Positions 22,076-33,295 of a stretch of DNA of 38,547 bases are shown one piece after another. The notes under the pieces are model-generated. The model made no database searches. It worked only from the letters and a program-made list of their open reading frames with translations, and had not been told where the DNA came from. This DNA comes from Gnetum montanum (Eukaryota; Streptophyta; Gnetopsida; Gnetales; Gnetaceae): NCBI GenBank assembly GCA_015680685.1, contig MNCI01029178.1, positions 121,415 through 159,961 on the forward strand, in the 5' to 3' direction. The position numbers and the translations under genes were made by a program. Positions within the stretch are counted from its first letter, which is position 1; each line of letters begins with the position of its first letter.

Positions 22076-24871
22076 ATGACCCCAAAATGCAGACAATAGG
22101 AAGGTCCTGCTCAAGGTGTGATCAAAAAACCTAGGAGAGGTGAAGGACAAGTTCCTACCAAACAACATGTAGAGTAGGAGGAACAATCATTTAGTATCCA
22201 CCAAGAAGACCCTACTACTATACAATCAAGGCAGGTGGAAGGAGGAGCTGTTGCAGCGTCTGAATAGGGACGATATCTCACGTTGCCCCAAGATTGTGTT
22301 TAGGCCATCCACAAAAAGTTCATATTCTCTACGATGATTGTGGAATTGAACTTTGAATCTTTTGTAGAGTTTGCTCCTAGATCCATTAGGGATCACCTCA
22401 AGGGGTCTCCCTTATGGCCTACCCTCTCTAAAAGCGGTGCCTGGTACCTAGGGGAGACGTACCAATTTTGGCACAACAGAGAGCAAGGAACCACTGTCAA
22501 CATCTGTGGTATGTTAATTGGTTTCTCTATGCAGGCCATTTCAGAAGTATTAAACCTTTTGAATACAAGGCCCAAATTTTCTCAGTTATCCATCTATTTA
22601 GACCCCGATGTGCGACAGGATTAATTGGTAAAGGCGTATGGCAGGGATAAAACATTTGGTGAGTTGATGATGGAAGAGAGGATCTACTTTAAAATTGGAA
22701 CATATTACCTCTTCCCCATGAAGGGCTTAAAATGAATATCAATGTATGCAGCAAGAGGATGTGTAGTGTTGATGGGAAAGGTTAATGCTAACCTACCCCA
22801 TCTATATTTAACAGAGATCTTGAGGCGGTTCGAGGAATGGAAAATAGGGAAGATGGCGTTGTCTTTCCCTTGTCTTATCAGAAATCTTTGCTGACATGCT
22901 GGTATCAAGGGGTACACCAATGATGTCCTCCAAAAAGCCCAATATGCTTCCTATGCTGAATTTTTAAAGCCACCAACCATAAGGAAAATTACTGGTGAGA
23001 TGCTGGGACCAAAAGAAGAAGAAGAACATACGGCTAGACCAACTGCAACGTAACTTGCAGGACCCAGCCAACCTCCAAGTATAGGACCCAACCAAAAATA
23101 GGAAGTAGGTTCTAGCATAGGCCAGGATCAGCCACCACTGCCACAAGACTACAGACCATCGATGAGCCATCTCAGGGCCATCGTTGAGATGATCAGCTGG
23201 GGAAGTCATGATGATGAAAATCTCTTCCATGTCATTGATGATGCCATTCAACCCACTATTTCTTTGGATCACACAAGGTGTAAAGTATCTATTCATACAG
23301 GAGGAGGGGGAAGTCTTTGGTCACAACAGATCTCGGGAAATGTAGCATCTTTCCAAGTGCAATTAGAAACTAGTGAAACTAATGAAGGGGCCACTATGGT
23401 GGTCATGCAACACTAGGGTGCTATGAGAGCTGTAGATGTGGTTATAGATCACATCAAAGAATCATTCAATGTACCTGTTGTGCCACTGGTAGATCTCACA
23501 GGAGCACAGGATGCTAAAATTTTGGCTGGAATCTCAATGAATCCTATGGAACATGAGGATGCGCTTGATCGATTGCTTCAAATAGGACAAGTAATGATGT
23601 CCCTATTTGACATCCCTTAGGATGTTACAACAATTCAGTCAGACCTCATTTCCACAAAGGGGAAGCTGGTCTTAACAGAAGTGAGGTTCGGCATGCTAAA
23701 GTAGAGGTGTAGAAATTACAAGAGCAACTCATGGCCCTACAAGTAGCACAGCGGGACCCTCTACAATTCGTTCCCATAGACTAGCTAGATAATTTTAGAA
23801 TTGAGAAACTAACCAAGCTAATCATAGATAATAAAAAGGTGGTTGATGAAAAAGAGAAGGATGTTTGGGATGTCTTTGCAGCACAAGCGCAAACTCATGC
23901 ACATCTCAAAGCACTCAACGCCTTATAAGAAGAAAATAAACAAGTCATTGCCGACAACCTTCGGTTGACCACTGTGGAAAAGTAAAAGAATGTTTTCAAA
24001 GAACACTTTCATCAATTGCGAGAACAATTCATCTAGGTCAATGAAGCCATAATTCATTTACCTAGGGAGAATAGAACCCTCTCAATGGAGGAGGTATGCG
24101 TAATTTTTCAAAAGACAGCTATTGAAATAAGCATGTGGCAAATGAGGCCAAACGGCATGAAAAGCTGAAGGAGCACTTCCGAGATCAGGTGGGGATGTAC
24201 AAACAGATCCTTGAGAAGGGGATCCATATGGCTAAGGCCCACATCAATGCTATCAATGCTCAACACACTGACTAGTGGGCCGTATTGGACACATATGCCT
24301 TTGCCCACCAAGCGGAAGTTAAGAACCAGGACCTGCAGATTTAGGATCTGACAGAATACATGGAGTTGGTAAACCTGCAATATGCCAACCTTGCCATGTT
24401 AATAGTAGGATGCCTGAAGACAAAGCTCGAGCAATAGGTAGCAACCACCTATGTTAAATATGAAGCAGAATTTGCAGAACGTAAGAAGTTGTTGGAAAAA
24501 CTAGAGGTCACAAATTCTGAACTTGAGGTGGTGAAAGCAAGCTACCAAGGACAAAATGTGTTGCAGTGGATTTGGCTCGATGGATCATGGATTTCAAAGA
24601 ATAAAAAGATAAAGCCAGAGCCTACGAAGAGGAATGCTGAGTATTTTTGGCTTGATATGTCAAGGCCAATCAATTGTTTTCATAACTACCCTGTTCGTGG
24701 GAAGTGTCAACTCTGTCAAACATCAGAACATTAGCATGAACGACACAAGACCCCCAAACCGAAGAGGAGAAGCTCTAGCCCATACTTCAGCACCATAAAG
24801 TCCCACAACCTAGAGCACAAGACAAAGGGAAAATGCCAATGGAGGAGCCACTGCCACCAGGAACTACATGA
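22076..24871 (+). pseudogene. ORF2 of the nested LTR element: unknown protein with globular domain, coiled coil and zinc-knuckle-like end
   Basis: About 930 codons, with around twenty stops and three frame changes (near 23690, 24100 and 24750). Residues 1-80 are hydrophilic and basic. Residues 85-300 look globular, with FVEFAPRSIRDHLKG, then LSKSGAWYLGETYQFWHN, then ICGMLIGFSMQAISEVLNLL. After a Pro-rich linker comes a second ordered stretch (about 360-515). Then there is a long heptad-like Lys/Glu/Gln coiled coil (about 540-860) and CQLCQTSEH with a following HERH (24705-24746), a C-x2-C-x4-H-x4-H pattern like a gag zinc knuckle. The end reads MPMEEPLPPGTT and stops at 24869. I recognise no family. 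The N-terminal part loosely recalls plant mobile-domain (PMD) proteins. No polymerase, protease, nuclease or helicase motif is visible. The start ATG follows an AG acceptor-like site. Position suggests a nucleic-acid-binding or particle-associated role, which is inference. Confidence 0.7.
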
Positions 24872-25021
24872 GTTCCACAAATTTTGTAGTTGTAGCATAT
24901 TCTTTGTGTTGTATCTTTGTTTTTTTTTCATTTCACACTACGGCATAATCCCATTTTCACCATCCAATAATCCCATACCTATCCACTATGTAATCATTGT
25001 AACTCGAGAAAAAGTTTTCAT

Positions 25022-25036
25022 TTAGTCGTGGGGGTA
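25022..25036 (+). other. Polypurine tract before the 3' LTR
   Basis: TTAGTCGTGGGGGTA abuts the 3' LTR start at 25037. It would prime plus-strand DNA synthesis. It is shared with 21754. Confidence 0.8.
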
Positions 25037-25881
25037 TTATGAGTCATCATTTGGGCAACCGCGATATCATGTACATGATATCACATCCATGATATCGCAG
25101 CCCAACCACGATATCGCATATGCGATATCCCAGCCTATATCCTCATTTACAAATAATAGGTAGACAGATGAGTTAGGAATCATTAGTTTTAGAGTCAGTC
25201 AGTTTTTAGTATTTTCATTTCTTTCTCTCAACCTTTTTCCTCTCCGTGTATGCCCACAGTGTGGTGATTGTAATTGTACAACATCCTTTATTCGAGTGTG
25301 ATGTACTTCGACATGCACATGACCGGCAATAAAGGTCAAGATTACTTCATCATTGCAGCATTCACTTAGTTTAATTAATCATTTAATTAATTTTTATTTA
25401 CTATTTTCCTAGTTAATCTCTCTCACCCTTAAACTCATGTTAAAACACAGAATGAGTATGACTTGATTACAAGCATTTAAGTGTGACTACTTGGTAACCC
25501 AGTAGTGTACCTAGGATCTGTGCTTGGTAATCCTAGTGGTAGTCATGCACAAAATCCAAGATGTGTATGGATAATTAAGGAATAGATGCTCATCGCACTT
25601 AGGCTAGTTTAGATTCTCTCACCCTCTCTCTCCTAGATTAGTGAATATTACTTTCCATTGCCTTCAGGAGTAGCATTAGGTTAGAAACCCATCATACACC
25701 TCACTCTGGACTAAACCATACATGACAAAGCTAATACTAGTCCAGGTGGAAAAACAGTGAACTGCAACCTAAGGCTAATTTTCTAGATGCCACAACTAGC
25801 CCGTCTACGGAGTTCGATCGGATCATGCATGTAACGCTTGTATTCGTATGGTTGAGTGTAGGGGTATCTCACCACTCATCA
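25037..25881 (+). repeat. 3' LTR
   Basis: Collinear with 17231-18061. Its start is TTATGAGTCA, so the second base of the canonical TG is changed. It ends ACTCATCA. It has more GATATC cores than the 5' LTR, which accounts for most of the 14-base length difference. The TATA box is mutated to TACAAATA. Confidence 0.95.
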
Positions 25882-25886
25882 AAGAT
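25882..25886. repeat. Target-site duplication, right copy (AAGAT)
   Basis: Exact repeat of 17226-17230. Confidence 0.9.
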
Positions 25887-25887
25887 C

Positions 25888-27336
25888 ATGGCAAAGTAAG
25901 AGAGATCTAATGGTATTCCTCCTTTCCTTCATAATCTAGATCACCCTATTGAAGTAGATCATGGAGAAGCCAAGGAGATTGTAGAATTCATCATGGATCA
26001 AGAAAAGAAAACATAAACTTGTATATTAAGAAGGCTAGAATGAAAGCTATCCTAGATCAACCTCTTAGTCCCCACATCACTATCAAAGAAAGAAAAGGAA
26101 GTGTAGCCTCAAAATCTAATATTCATCTTACTAAAGAAGATAAAGAACTATTTACAAAACAAACTAGTAGAACCAATCCTTTGTCTTACCACATACATAA
26201 CATTAATATTACAACTACTCAAATTTCTTTATTTGGATTTATTCCTCTCAACATGAGAAAACCTAGCCTTAGCCTCCTAGTTAGTCTCATTTCTCCATCT
26301 TATTGTTTATTTCCTCCTAAATATCTCATCCATTCTCACTCTTCTTTTAGTCTCCAAATCCATTTTTTTAACCATTATATTCCATCCCTTGACCCCAACC
26401 CATTATAACAACATTCCATTGCATTTGGATTCTTGCCACTATTACTCCATCAATGATTATTATTTTCCAACCTGGTCATATATAACTTGCTCTTATATAC
26501 CTACCTATTTTCATTTCATTAGGTCTACCTATTTCAACTACATAACGACCCATTTCATACATGTGTCCTCAAGTGACTTTTTCACCAGTCACTATAGCTT
26601 AGCATGTACCATCCTTTTCTAGAATAGATCTACAATTACTAGCATTGGTTAACAACGTTATGTTTCATCTTCAAAGTACCAAAGATAAAGCAGTGAAGCC
26701 ACTAGTTATTTGAGAAGATCCTTTCATTTTCTGGATTGGTTTCTAAATGATCATATAAGCTCTCTAATTCCTATGCTAGTTTTTCCTAAAGGAATCTCAT
26801 TACAAAATTTTATAGAGTATAATGATTAAGTGAGAGGTCCTATGAATCATGTGGTCACATTCAAAAATGAGTGCGTGCTTCTCACTTCCTATCCTCACAT
26901 TGTGATTAGGTACTTTCTCTAACTTTCTTTCTAGAATAGTACTTAAATGGCATAGATCATTGCCTCATTATTCTATCACCTCTCTAGAATACCTATTAGT
27001 TTTCTTCATTAAATGCTTTAAATTCAATGTTCCTCAATGTAGTAGCATTGTGTGCTTCATGAGTATTAATCAAGTTCCAAATAAACCAATTACCAAGTTT
27101 ATTTCTCAATATATAGCAAAATCAACTAAGCTACCATATTATTTGAAGCAATGTTACTTTCAAGACATCTTTGAAGCTATTATGATTGACTATATTCAGA
27201 AAATTATGTGTTATCCTAAGCCTCATTCTCTAAATTATGCTTTTCTTACTACTAAATGTATTAAAGAAGCTTCCAATCAACATGGTGACAAGGAATATCT
27301 CTTAACCCGAAATAAAGCTAATAAAGTTGTGAAATA
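25888..27336 (+). pseudogene. Gag of the split Ty3/gypsy element
   Basis: The N-terminal part (25888-26018) reads FLHNLDHPIEVDHGEAKEIV after an early stop, then continues in another frame to 26408, then in a Tyr/Pro/Ser-rich linker. The gag core spans about 26780-27336: FIEYND with GPMNHVVTFKNEC, then the RSLPHYSITSLEYLL type of W-x-x-S-L-P-x-x-S-I motif, then CFKFNVPQCSS, then INQVPNKPITKFISQYI, then STKLPYY. These are the standard conserved blocks of plant gypsy gag. The longest clean piece is 26960-27337 (125 codons). The first Trp of the core motif lies upstream in another frame. It would have formed particles. Confidence 0.8.
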
Positions 27337-27576
27337 AGAGAAAGAACAACCACAATTTCAAGGTGTTTATTATTTTTCAAAGAATAAAATAATACTTCCG
27401 CCACTACATCTTCTTCAACTTAGCAACATAAGACTCAAATAAATAGGGATAAATATACTAAGGTACCCATGAGATATTCCCTACTCCTTAACAATTTTCT
27501 TACCAATGAATATCTTAAAACAAAGAAATTTTTAGACTAGTTAAGAGTAAATTATTATCATATTTAGCTAATAACA

Positions 27577-27774
27577 ATGGATCCATCAGAAAGACAAAAA
27601 GGTAATCCTAAATTGCCTAAATGGTATGACTATAGGAAGTACTACTACTATCATGAGGCTACTAATCATAACATAGATAACTATAGGAATCTAAAGGAAG
27701 ACATACAAGATCTCATAGATAAGGGTAACATAGTGGTGGAGAATGAACCATCCACCATGCATCTAGATAATTAG
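27577..27774 (+). pseudogene. Zinc-knuckle-like segment of gag
   Basis: Reads KWYDYRKYYYYHEATNHNID, then NYRNLKEDIQDLIDKGNI. The family pattern is C-x-x-C/Y-H-x4-H-x4-C-x-x-L-K-x-x-I-x-x-L-I-x-x-G. The helix LKEDIQDLIDKG is well kept, but the cysteines are Tyr and Asn, so zinc binding is lost. Confidence 0.65.
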
Positions 27775-28772
27775 TAGTTTTAATTTTTCCAAGATCCTAT
27801 GGGGAATAGAAATGTATTTTTAGCTTTTAGACTACAATGTAATGCTTGAAACTCTCCACCAAAAGAGCCATATATTATTCATTGGTCATGCTATAATGGC
27901 CATATACAACATTCATTGCAATATAATAAACCACATGTGATTTTTTGTTAGACTATACTACTTCTTCGTCACAACTCAATCATTCTTCCCAACTTCCATA
28001 GCACATCAATGCAACCTTAAGTAGTCAACACCTTCATCCACCTCATCTATCCACACATTCTCATCATGTGACTCCTACTCCTTAACCATACCATTCTAAC
28101 TTACATGTACTTGAAGCAATGGTAACAATATCTTAATTTATCTACCCTTTGTACTCCCATATTATCTCATATTACTCTATTAAACCCCATAATATTCCTA
28201 CGCCTACTAAAACTTAATCATCTATTTAATCCTTTCCATCATCTCAATTGAGCATCCTTACTTGTAGTTACTAGGCTAATGAATCATAGATAAATAAATA
28301 AAAATAAAATATTGTTAATGTAATAAGTAGCCTTATAAAGCTTGGAAGTAGATTTCTTTCTAGAAACATCAAGAACATACTCCTTCAAGTGGTCTTCCAC
28401 CTATGTCCAATGTCATACAACTAGTCACAATGGCACCTACTTCATAATTATTTCAAATATTAAAGAATAAGTTTTTATAGTATATGAATACTATTATCCA
28501 TTCAAAGGAAATCAACTTATCCTTTTCTAACCTCATAGCAATCTTTAAAGAGCACCATGCTATCTTATATAATGTTCATAAGAAAATTTTGGTCCCAAGT
28601 GATATCCCTACTTAGACAAATGCTATCTCATCCTTCCTTCAAGTCACTCACTACAAATTAGATAATCTAAACTTCTATAGTAAAAACATTCATATTGACT
28701 TGAACAGTTGAGATCTAGTTATAAATCTACATTACTATCAAGATATTACCTAATGCTATGATTCTAATCATA

Positions 28773-29045
28773 CATATAGATGATGGGGTCAGGTCTAATG
28801 TGATCATATGGGATATTATCAAGCATCTCAATCTCCATAATCAGATAACATTCAATGAAATCAATACAAATCTTGTTTCCTTTAATGGTATGTAAGTAGA
28901 TATTATATGTTGCATTAGATTTTTGTTTATACTAGGTGATTTTGTGCAATTTGAGGCCTTCTTTATGATCATACATGAATGTCCTAGTGTGAATAGAATA
29001 TTAGAGCATAGAATATTAGAACATCCTTGGATATTTTAATATTTT
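28773..29045 (+). pseudogene. Aspartic protease domain of the split Ty3/gypsy element
   Basis: HIDDGVRSNVI at the start corresponds to the active-site strand (D-[ST]-G in live copies, here D-D-G). LVSFNGM and a flap-like stretch follow, then RILEHRILEHPWIF, where the family has ILGRPWL. The doubling of RILEH comes from a 15-bp tandem duplication (28995-29024). An in-frame stop follows FNGM. It would process gag-pol, and is dead here. Confidence 0.65.
28995..29024 (+). repeat. 15-bp tandem duplication in the protease
   Basis: AGAATATTAGAGCAT followed by AGAATATTAGAACAT, one mismatch. It inserts five residues in frame in the ILGRPWL region. Confidence 0.85.
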
Positions 29046-29594
29046 TCCATATCATAACCTATACATCAAGAAATATACTTTTATCTTGAGACCATGAGAT
29101 AATCATCTCTATTGACACATAAATTCCAAGTATCTCTTGCCTAGATCATGCAGCACAATCATATCAACTTAGCCATAAAATATCCACCATCAAATTTGAA
29201 CCTATAGGAAAAACTATAGTCCCCTCATTTTTTAAAACTCATATCGATACTAAAGACTTGATAGACCATAGTGATAAGTTTATCTCTAATAATAGGTTCA
29301 TCAACTTAGGCTTCAAAGAACTTGATATCTCTACTGCTAAGAATGAAGTGTTATTTTATACCTTTCGTATTATAGCTCATAATTTTATCACTAATACAAT
29401 AATGTTAGAAACTTGAAATTTGAAGACAAACTTCTTATTTACCACTTCTTTCAAGTAATGGGCATCTACTAATGCTTGTTATGAATGACATCAAAGGTTT
29501 AAGGAAGTGTCTATTATGCTATTTTTATTTTTTTTATATCTCCATTGCTTACTATTAATTAATGATGTTAAACCATAAGGAATAACACAACTAC

Positions 29595-29760
29595 GTCATT
29601 TCTATAGCTATTATGACACACACTACTAGTTAATATGCAGTGTCATGGAAATAGCTATTTTATCACTTTATAAACTATTACATTAGTAGATGTCATAATA
29701 ATTGACATCTAACGTTATTGTTAACATCATTTATAATTGACATTTTTCTGATAAATAATG
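29595..29760. repeat. Cluster of TGTCA/TGACA palindromes, left
   Basis: AGATGTCA TAATAAT TGACATCT at 29688-29710 has perfect 8-bp arms, and GTCAT...ATGAC lies at 29595-29617. More single copies of the core follow. Possible subterminal repeats of a DNA transposon. Confidence 0.6.
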
Positions 29761-30039
29761 ACCTACACTCCTCTTCAAACAAAACTAATGTACAAAATTA
29801 ACATCAAATACTTTACTAATTTGTATTTTTCTTTGCTACTAGTAGCTTCTTCCTTCTTCTTGTCATCAACTTGCATTGTAGTTGGATCCATTGCTAGTTT
29901 CTGGTTGCTATTTAAAGAATCCAGACATGACACCAAAGCAAAAAATTAGAAAGTTAGGCTTATTATACAATTTGAAAGAAACTTGTTTTCTAAAGAATAT
30001 GAAAGTTACCTTGGGTATTCCTATACATTTTTAGGATCC

Positions 30040-31300
30040 TTGCCTCTATCTACTCCAAGCTTAAGTTGGATGTATTTAAGTTATTAAATGTTGAGCTAGA
30101 TATTTTTGACAAACTATTAGCTCACTCCTCTTTGTAGCCTTTTATCTCCTCAAAGGTGATATCATATTCATTACCTTCCTCTACATGCTCATCTTGTGAG
30201 CCTCATTGTTATTCTTCTAGTATGGTGACAATCACATTATTAGCAAAAGCCTAGAATAACTCTTCCAGCTTGGTTAGTTGGATGAATAGACTCATTATTT
30301 TTTATCTATATAAAATAAATTATTTTATTTTAATAATTTTTAATACTCTCATTTTTACCACCTATATATCTAATGCTTCATATTCCAACTCTTTCATGTA
30401 GCTAAAGAATTTCTCAAGCTTGTCATGAAGCATGTCATGGCTAGTGTAGACCATTTATGTTTCATTAGAGATCTGTAAAATCCTATAGCTTTATTCTTCT
30501 TACTCCACTATGCATGGAGATCAGGATTATGCCTAATCATATTTTTTTCTTTGAGCTTAGCTTCAAAAAGCTCCACTTAGTTTGACAGCATCTTTATTTA
30601 GCAATTATTATCTTTCTCTTTCTTGCACATCTACTCTAACAAATTTGAGAATATGGCATTGGTATTAGCTTGCATAGTAGCTAATATTTTTATATATTTA
30701 TCATAGTTAGTAGCATCACTTATTTTTTGCATAGTTGCACTTTCAACTATCTCATTAGCATTAATAGCTAAATCATGGAATACTACATAATCCTTAGTTA
30801 ATTTAATCTTTATTATTGTAAGTAAAAAGGAACATTTTTTATATTACAACTTTAACAAATCCTACCATCTCCTAACAATGTCAAACTATACTTTACTTCT
30901 CATAGAGAGATTAATTTTAATTTTCTCACCATATCTTTTGCTAAATCCTCCAAAGTTAGCTACTTATGTTTGACATAAGTCCATATTTTATTTTTCATTT
31001 CTACAAGGGTCAAATATTTATCAAGTCTTTTTCTTAATGTACTCATGAACTATACAAAAATTTTAGCATTGCATCAAAATCAAGTTATCACATGATGTGG
31101 AGATTTTTGAATTGGTCACTTTCTTGATTCATTTGCAAACCTTTTCTATTTCAAAATTAGTCTGTTTTCTGGTGGAGTGATGTCTATAAGATAAGAAAGA
31201 AGAATTTCCATCCCTAGGAATTCATCCCTTCCACATCTATTTCCTCACTCTCTTGATCTTCTTCATTTATTTCATTTAGGTTCAATTCAAATCAATTACA
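30040..31300 (-). pseudogene. Charged, probably coiled-coil continuation of the minus-strand ORF
   Basis: The minus-strand translation of about 30830-30360 gives helical charged sequence (LAINANEIVESATMQKISDA, later VELFEAKLKEKNMIR) with several stops. An acidic stretch (EEDQESEEIDVEG) lies near 31250. It lies downstream of the 32.9-31.8 kb frame and may be the rest of the same protein. No family recognised. Confidence 0.35.
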
Positions 31301-31832
31301 AAATAAGTTAAAACTTTGTCCATTAGTCTTTCCATTTCTCTCTAATAAAAATAAGTTAGAAAGAAAATCTAACTCCTCTTTACTCAGCCTCCATTTGGTC
31401 TTCATGGATGAAAAGAAGAGTGGAATAGAGCTATTTTCCCTTTTTCTCCATTTCTCTCTTTTGTTTAGTGGCTTCTAAAAAGAAACAAAGTCTTATTAAT
31501 TTCATATCATTTAACAATCAACATAACATAGATACCTTTATTGAGAAACATTTATTTTCTCTTGCAATTTCCCTTGAAAAATCTTTATGTTTCAAGAGAA
31601 AGATATAATGTCTAAAACTTCTTCGATAAAGTTTTTTCAAGAGAAATTATAGGAGAAAATAATGTTGTATCTCTTGAGAAACGTTTATTGAAGAAAAATC
31701 TCCAAAACCATGAAGAAAGAAAAAGCTTTAAGAAAAAGAAAACATCTCTCTCAAGAGAAAGACATAATGTCTAAAACTTCTTCAATAAAGGTTTCTCAAG
31801 ACATATGACATTATTTTCTCCTACAATTTCGC

Positions 31833-32880
31833 TTAAGAAACCTTTATTAAAGAAGTTTCAAACATTATGTCTTTATCTTGATAGAGAGGTTTTCTTTTTC
31901 TTAAAGGTTTCTCTTTTTCCATGGTTTTGGAGATGATTTTTGAAATTTTCTCCCTTCCCATTATTACATCTTCACTTGTTTTCTTATGTAGTTTCTCAAT
32001 GCTTTCTACCATTGAGGATGCCACTTCTTCCCTATTCATTGACATTGATGTCAAAGAATCCCTATCATTAATGCTATATGCATATACCAGACTCCTCAAG
32101 TGTTGGCACAATAGGAATCCAAAATCTATCTTAGAAGCAATTCTTGATTGCTCTTCTCCTCCCTTGCTAAAAAGAATTGTCACCATATTTACTAACTTGT
32201 AATAGAACCTAATATTGGGCCTCTTTCTCACCATATTTTTCTTTTTCTTCTTGTCCTCTTAAAATAGCTTGTCCATTTCTTCTACTACACTTTAACAAAT
32301 TATTGGTGACAAATTAGCTACCTTTCTTTAGAACATATATCGTATAATCAATCCAACCACTTGGATGCCAACTTATATTTTTGCATAATATTATTGCAAA
32401 ATAAGCACTCAATAAACAAGAAGAATAACTTCTTTATGTCTTCATTAGTACCTCTATGAATGTTGATGGCATCTTTCTTCTCTAAAAGGACCCACTTCTT
32501 CATGACTATTAGCTCCACTAGATCTAGTTTAAAGTTTTCATTCTTTCTTTTCCACTCCAAAAATCCTAAATATTATCTTAGCATGGTAGGATTCCAAGTG
32601 ATAATCACTAGTTTCTAATCCATATGCATCACAAAATCTACCTTCTCCTCTAAATAACTCTTTATTAGACTAACATATTCTTTCATACTAAGGTAGGGGT
32701 GCTATAAGCCTAAAGCACATAAAATTATTTCCTTATCAAACTTGTTAAAATATTTTATATCCTCATCCTGAAATAACTACTTTTAGTTCCTTTATGCCTT
32801 GCTAGTGAATTTAACTTCAAACTCCTTTTCTAGACCAATGATGTCGACGAACTTAGCATCATCATGGCTTATTTAATCTA
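31833..32880 (-). pseudogene. Unidentified ORF, possibly plant-mobile-domain-like (minus strand)
   Basis: Reading leftward from 32880 a nearly continuous frame, broken by stops, gives HDDAKFVDIIGLEKEFEVKF, then LSMKEYVSLIKSYLEEKVDF, then YLGFLEWKRKNENFKLDLVE, then INIHRGTNEDIKKLFFLFIE, then KYKLASKWLD. After a frame change, 32234-31833 adds 133 clean codons that end in a Lys/Glu-rich segment. It is compact and helical, with no catalytic motif I know. The layout (helical domain, then charged tail) is like ORF2 of the 17231-25881 element and like plant transposon-borne PMD or DUF1985-type proteins, but I cannot confirm either. It lies just downstream of the FCP1-like fragment on the same strand. 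Confidence 0.45.
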
Positions 32881-33295
32881 CAATAACCACATAAAATAGT
32901 TAGTATGGTTTAATACTTCTTTCTCTTTCTTATCATAAAAATTTTAACTACAAACATTCACTTTTTAAGCTAAGAATTTTCTCCTTGGATTCCTTAGGCC
33001 ATTCTGCATTTTCTCCTTGGATTTCACCCAATAATAAGTGAAGCTATCCTCTATTCTCATACTAATTCTAGAATTTTTGGATCTTCAATCCCTTACATTG
33101 AGGTTTATAATGTGACAATACCTATGGTTACCACTTACAATGTTGGGATAGTTCTCTTAATAGACTCTATAGGAATTTCAAGTGATTTGAACCTTGCACA
33201 TCTAGATCCATAAACTTCCATGTCCACATCATAGTTATTTTTTGCAATGATAAAGCCAAATAATAATCTTAACTAACTATTAAAACTCAACTTAC

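Larger units (their letters stand above)
17231..25881 (+). mobile_element. Complete non-autonomous LTR retrotransposon with gag and ORF2 but no pol
   Basis: 8651 bases, bounded by LTRs of 831 and 845 bases and by an exact AAGAT duplication. The internal region has a tRNA-Asp-type primer-binding site, a 661-codon gag, a 1.9-kb spacer containing an 82-base gap, an unidentified ORF2 and a polypurine tract. No protease, reverse transcriptase, RNase H or integrase motif was found in any frame, and the gap is far too small to hide them. The primer-binding site and gag suggest a Ty3/gypsy element, perhaps near the Athila/Tat group. By hand, the last 590 or so bases of the LTRs differ at about 8% of positions, mostly transitions, so the insertion is old. 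It lies inside the leader of another gypsy element. Confidence 0.92.
25888..29470 (+). mobile_element. Split Ty3/gypsy element: gag to protease part
   Basis: Begins with ATG 25888 directly after the nested LTR element's target duplication, and runs through gag N-terminus, gag core, zinc-knuckle-like segment and protease, to a protease-to-RT linker that stops matching at about 29470. The reverse transcriptase of what appears to be the same element resumes at 35230 on the same strand. Multiple frameshifts and stops make it dead. Confidence 0.75.

Noticed and set aside
22964-23296. 110-codon minus-strand frame opposite ORF2
   Set aside because: Antisense shadow of ORF2, which has the longer continuous frame and the right position in the element.
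29621-29632. CACTACTAGTTA as the exact terminus of a CACTA transposon
   Set aside because: No inverted partner (TAGTAGTG) was found near 34-35 kb, and similar palindromic repeats lie on both sides of this spot, so it is not a clear end.
31921-32202. 93-codon plus-strand frame
   Set aside because: Opposite the longer minus-strand frame (32234-31833), which continues upstream in a coherent way.
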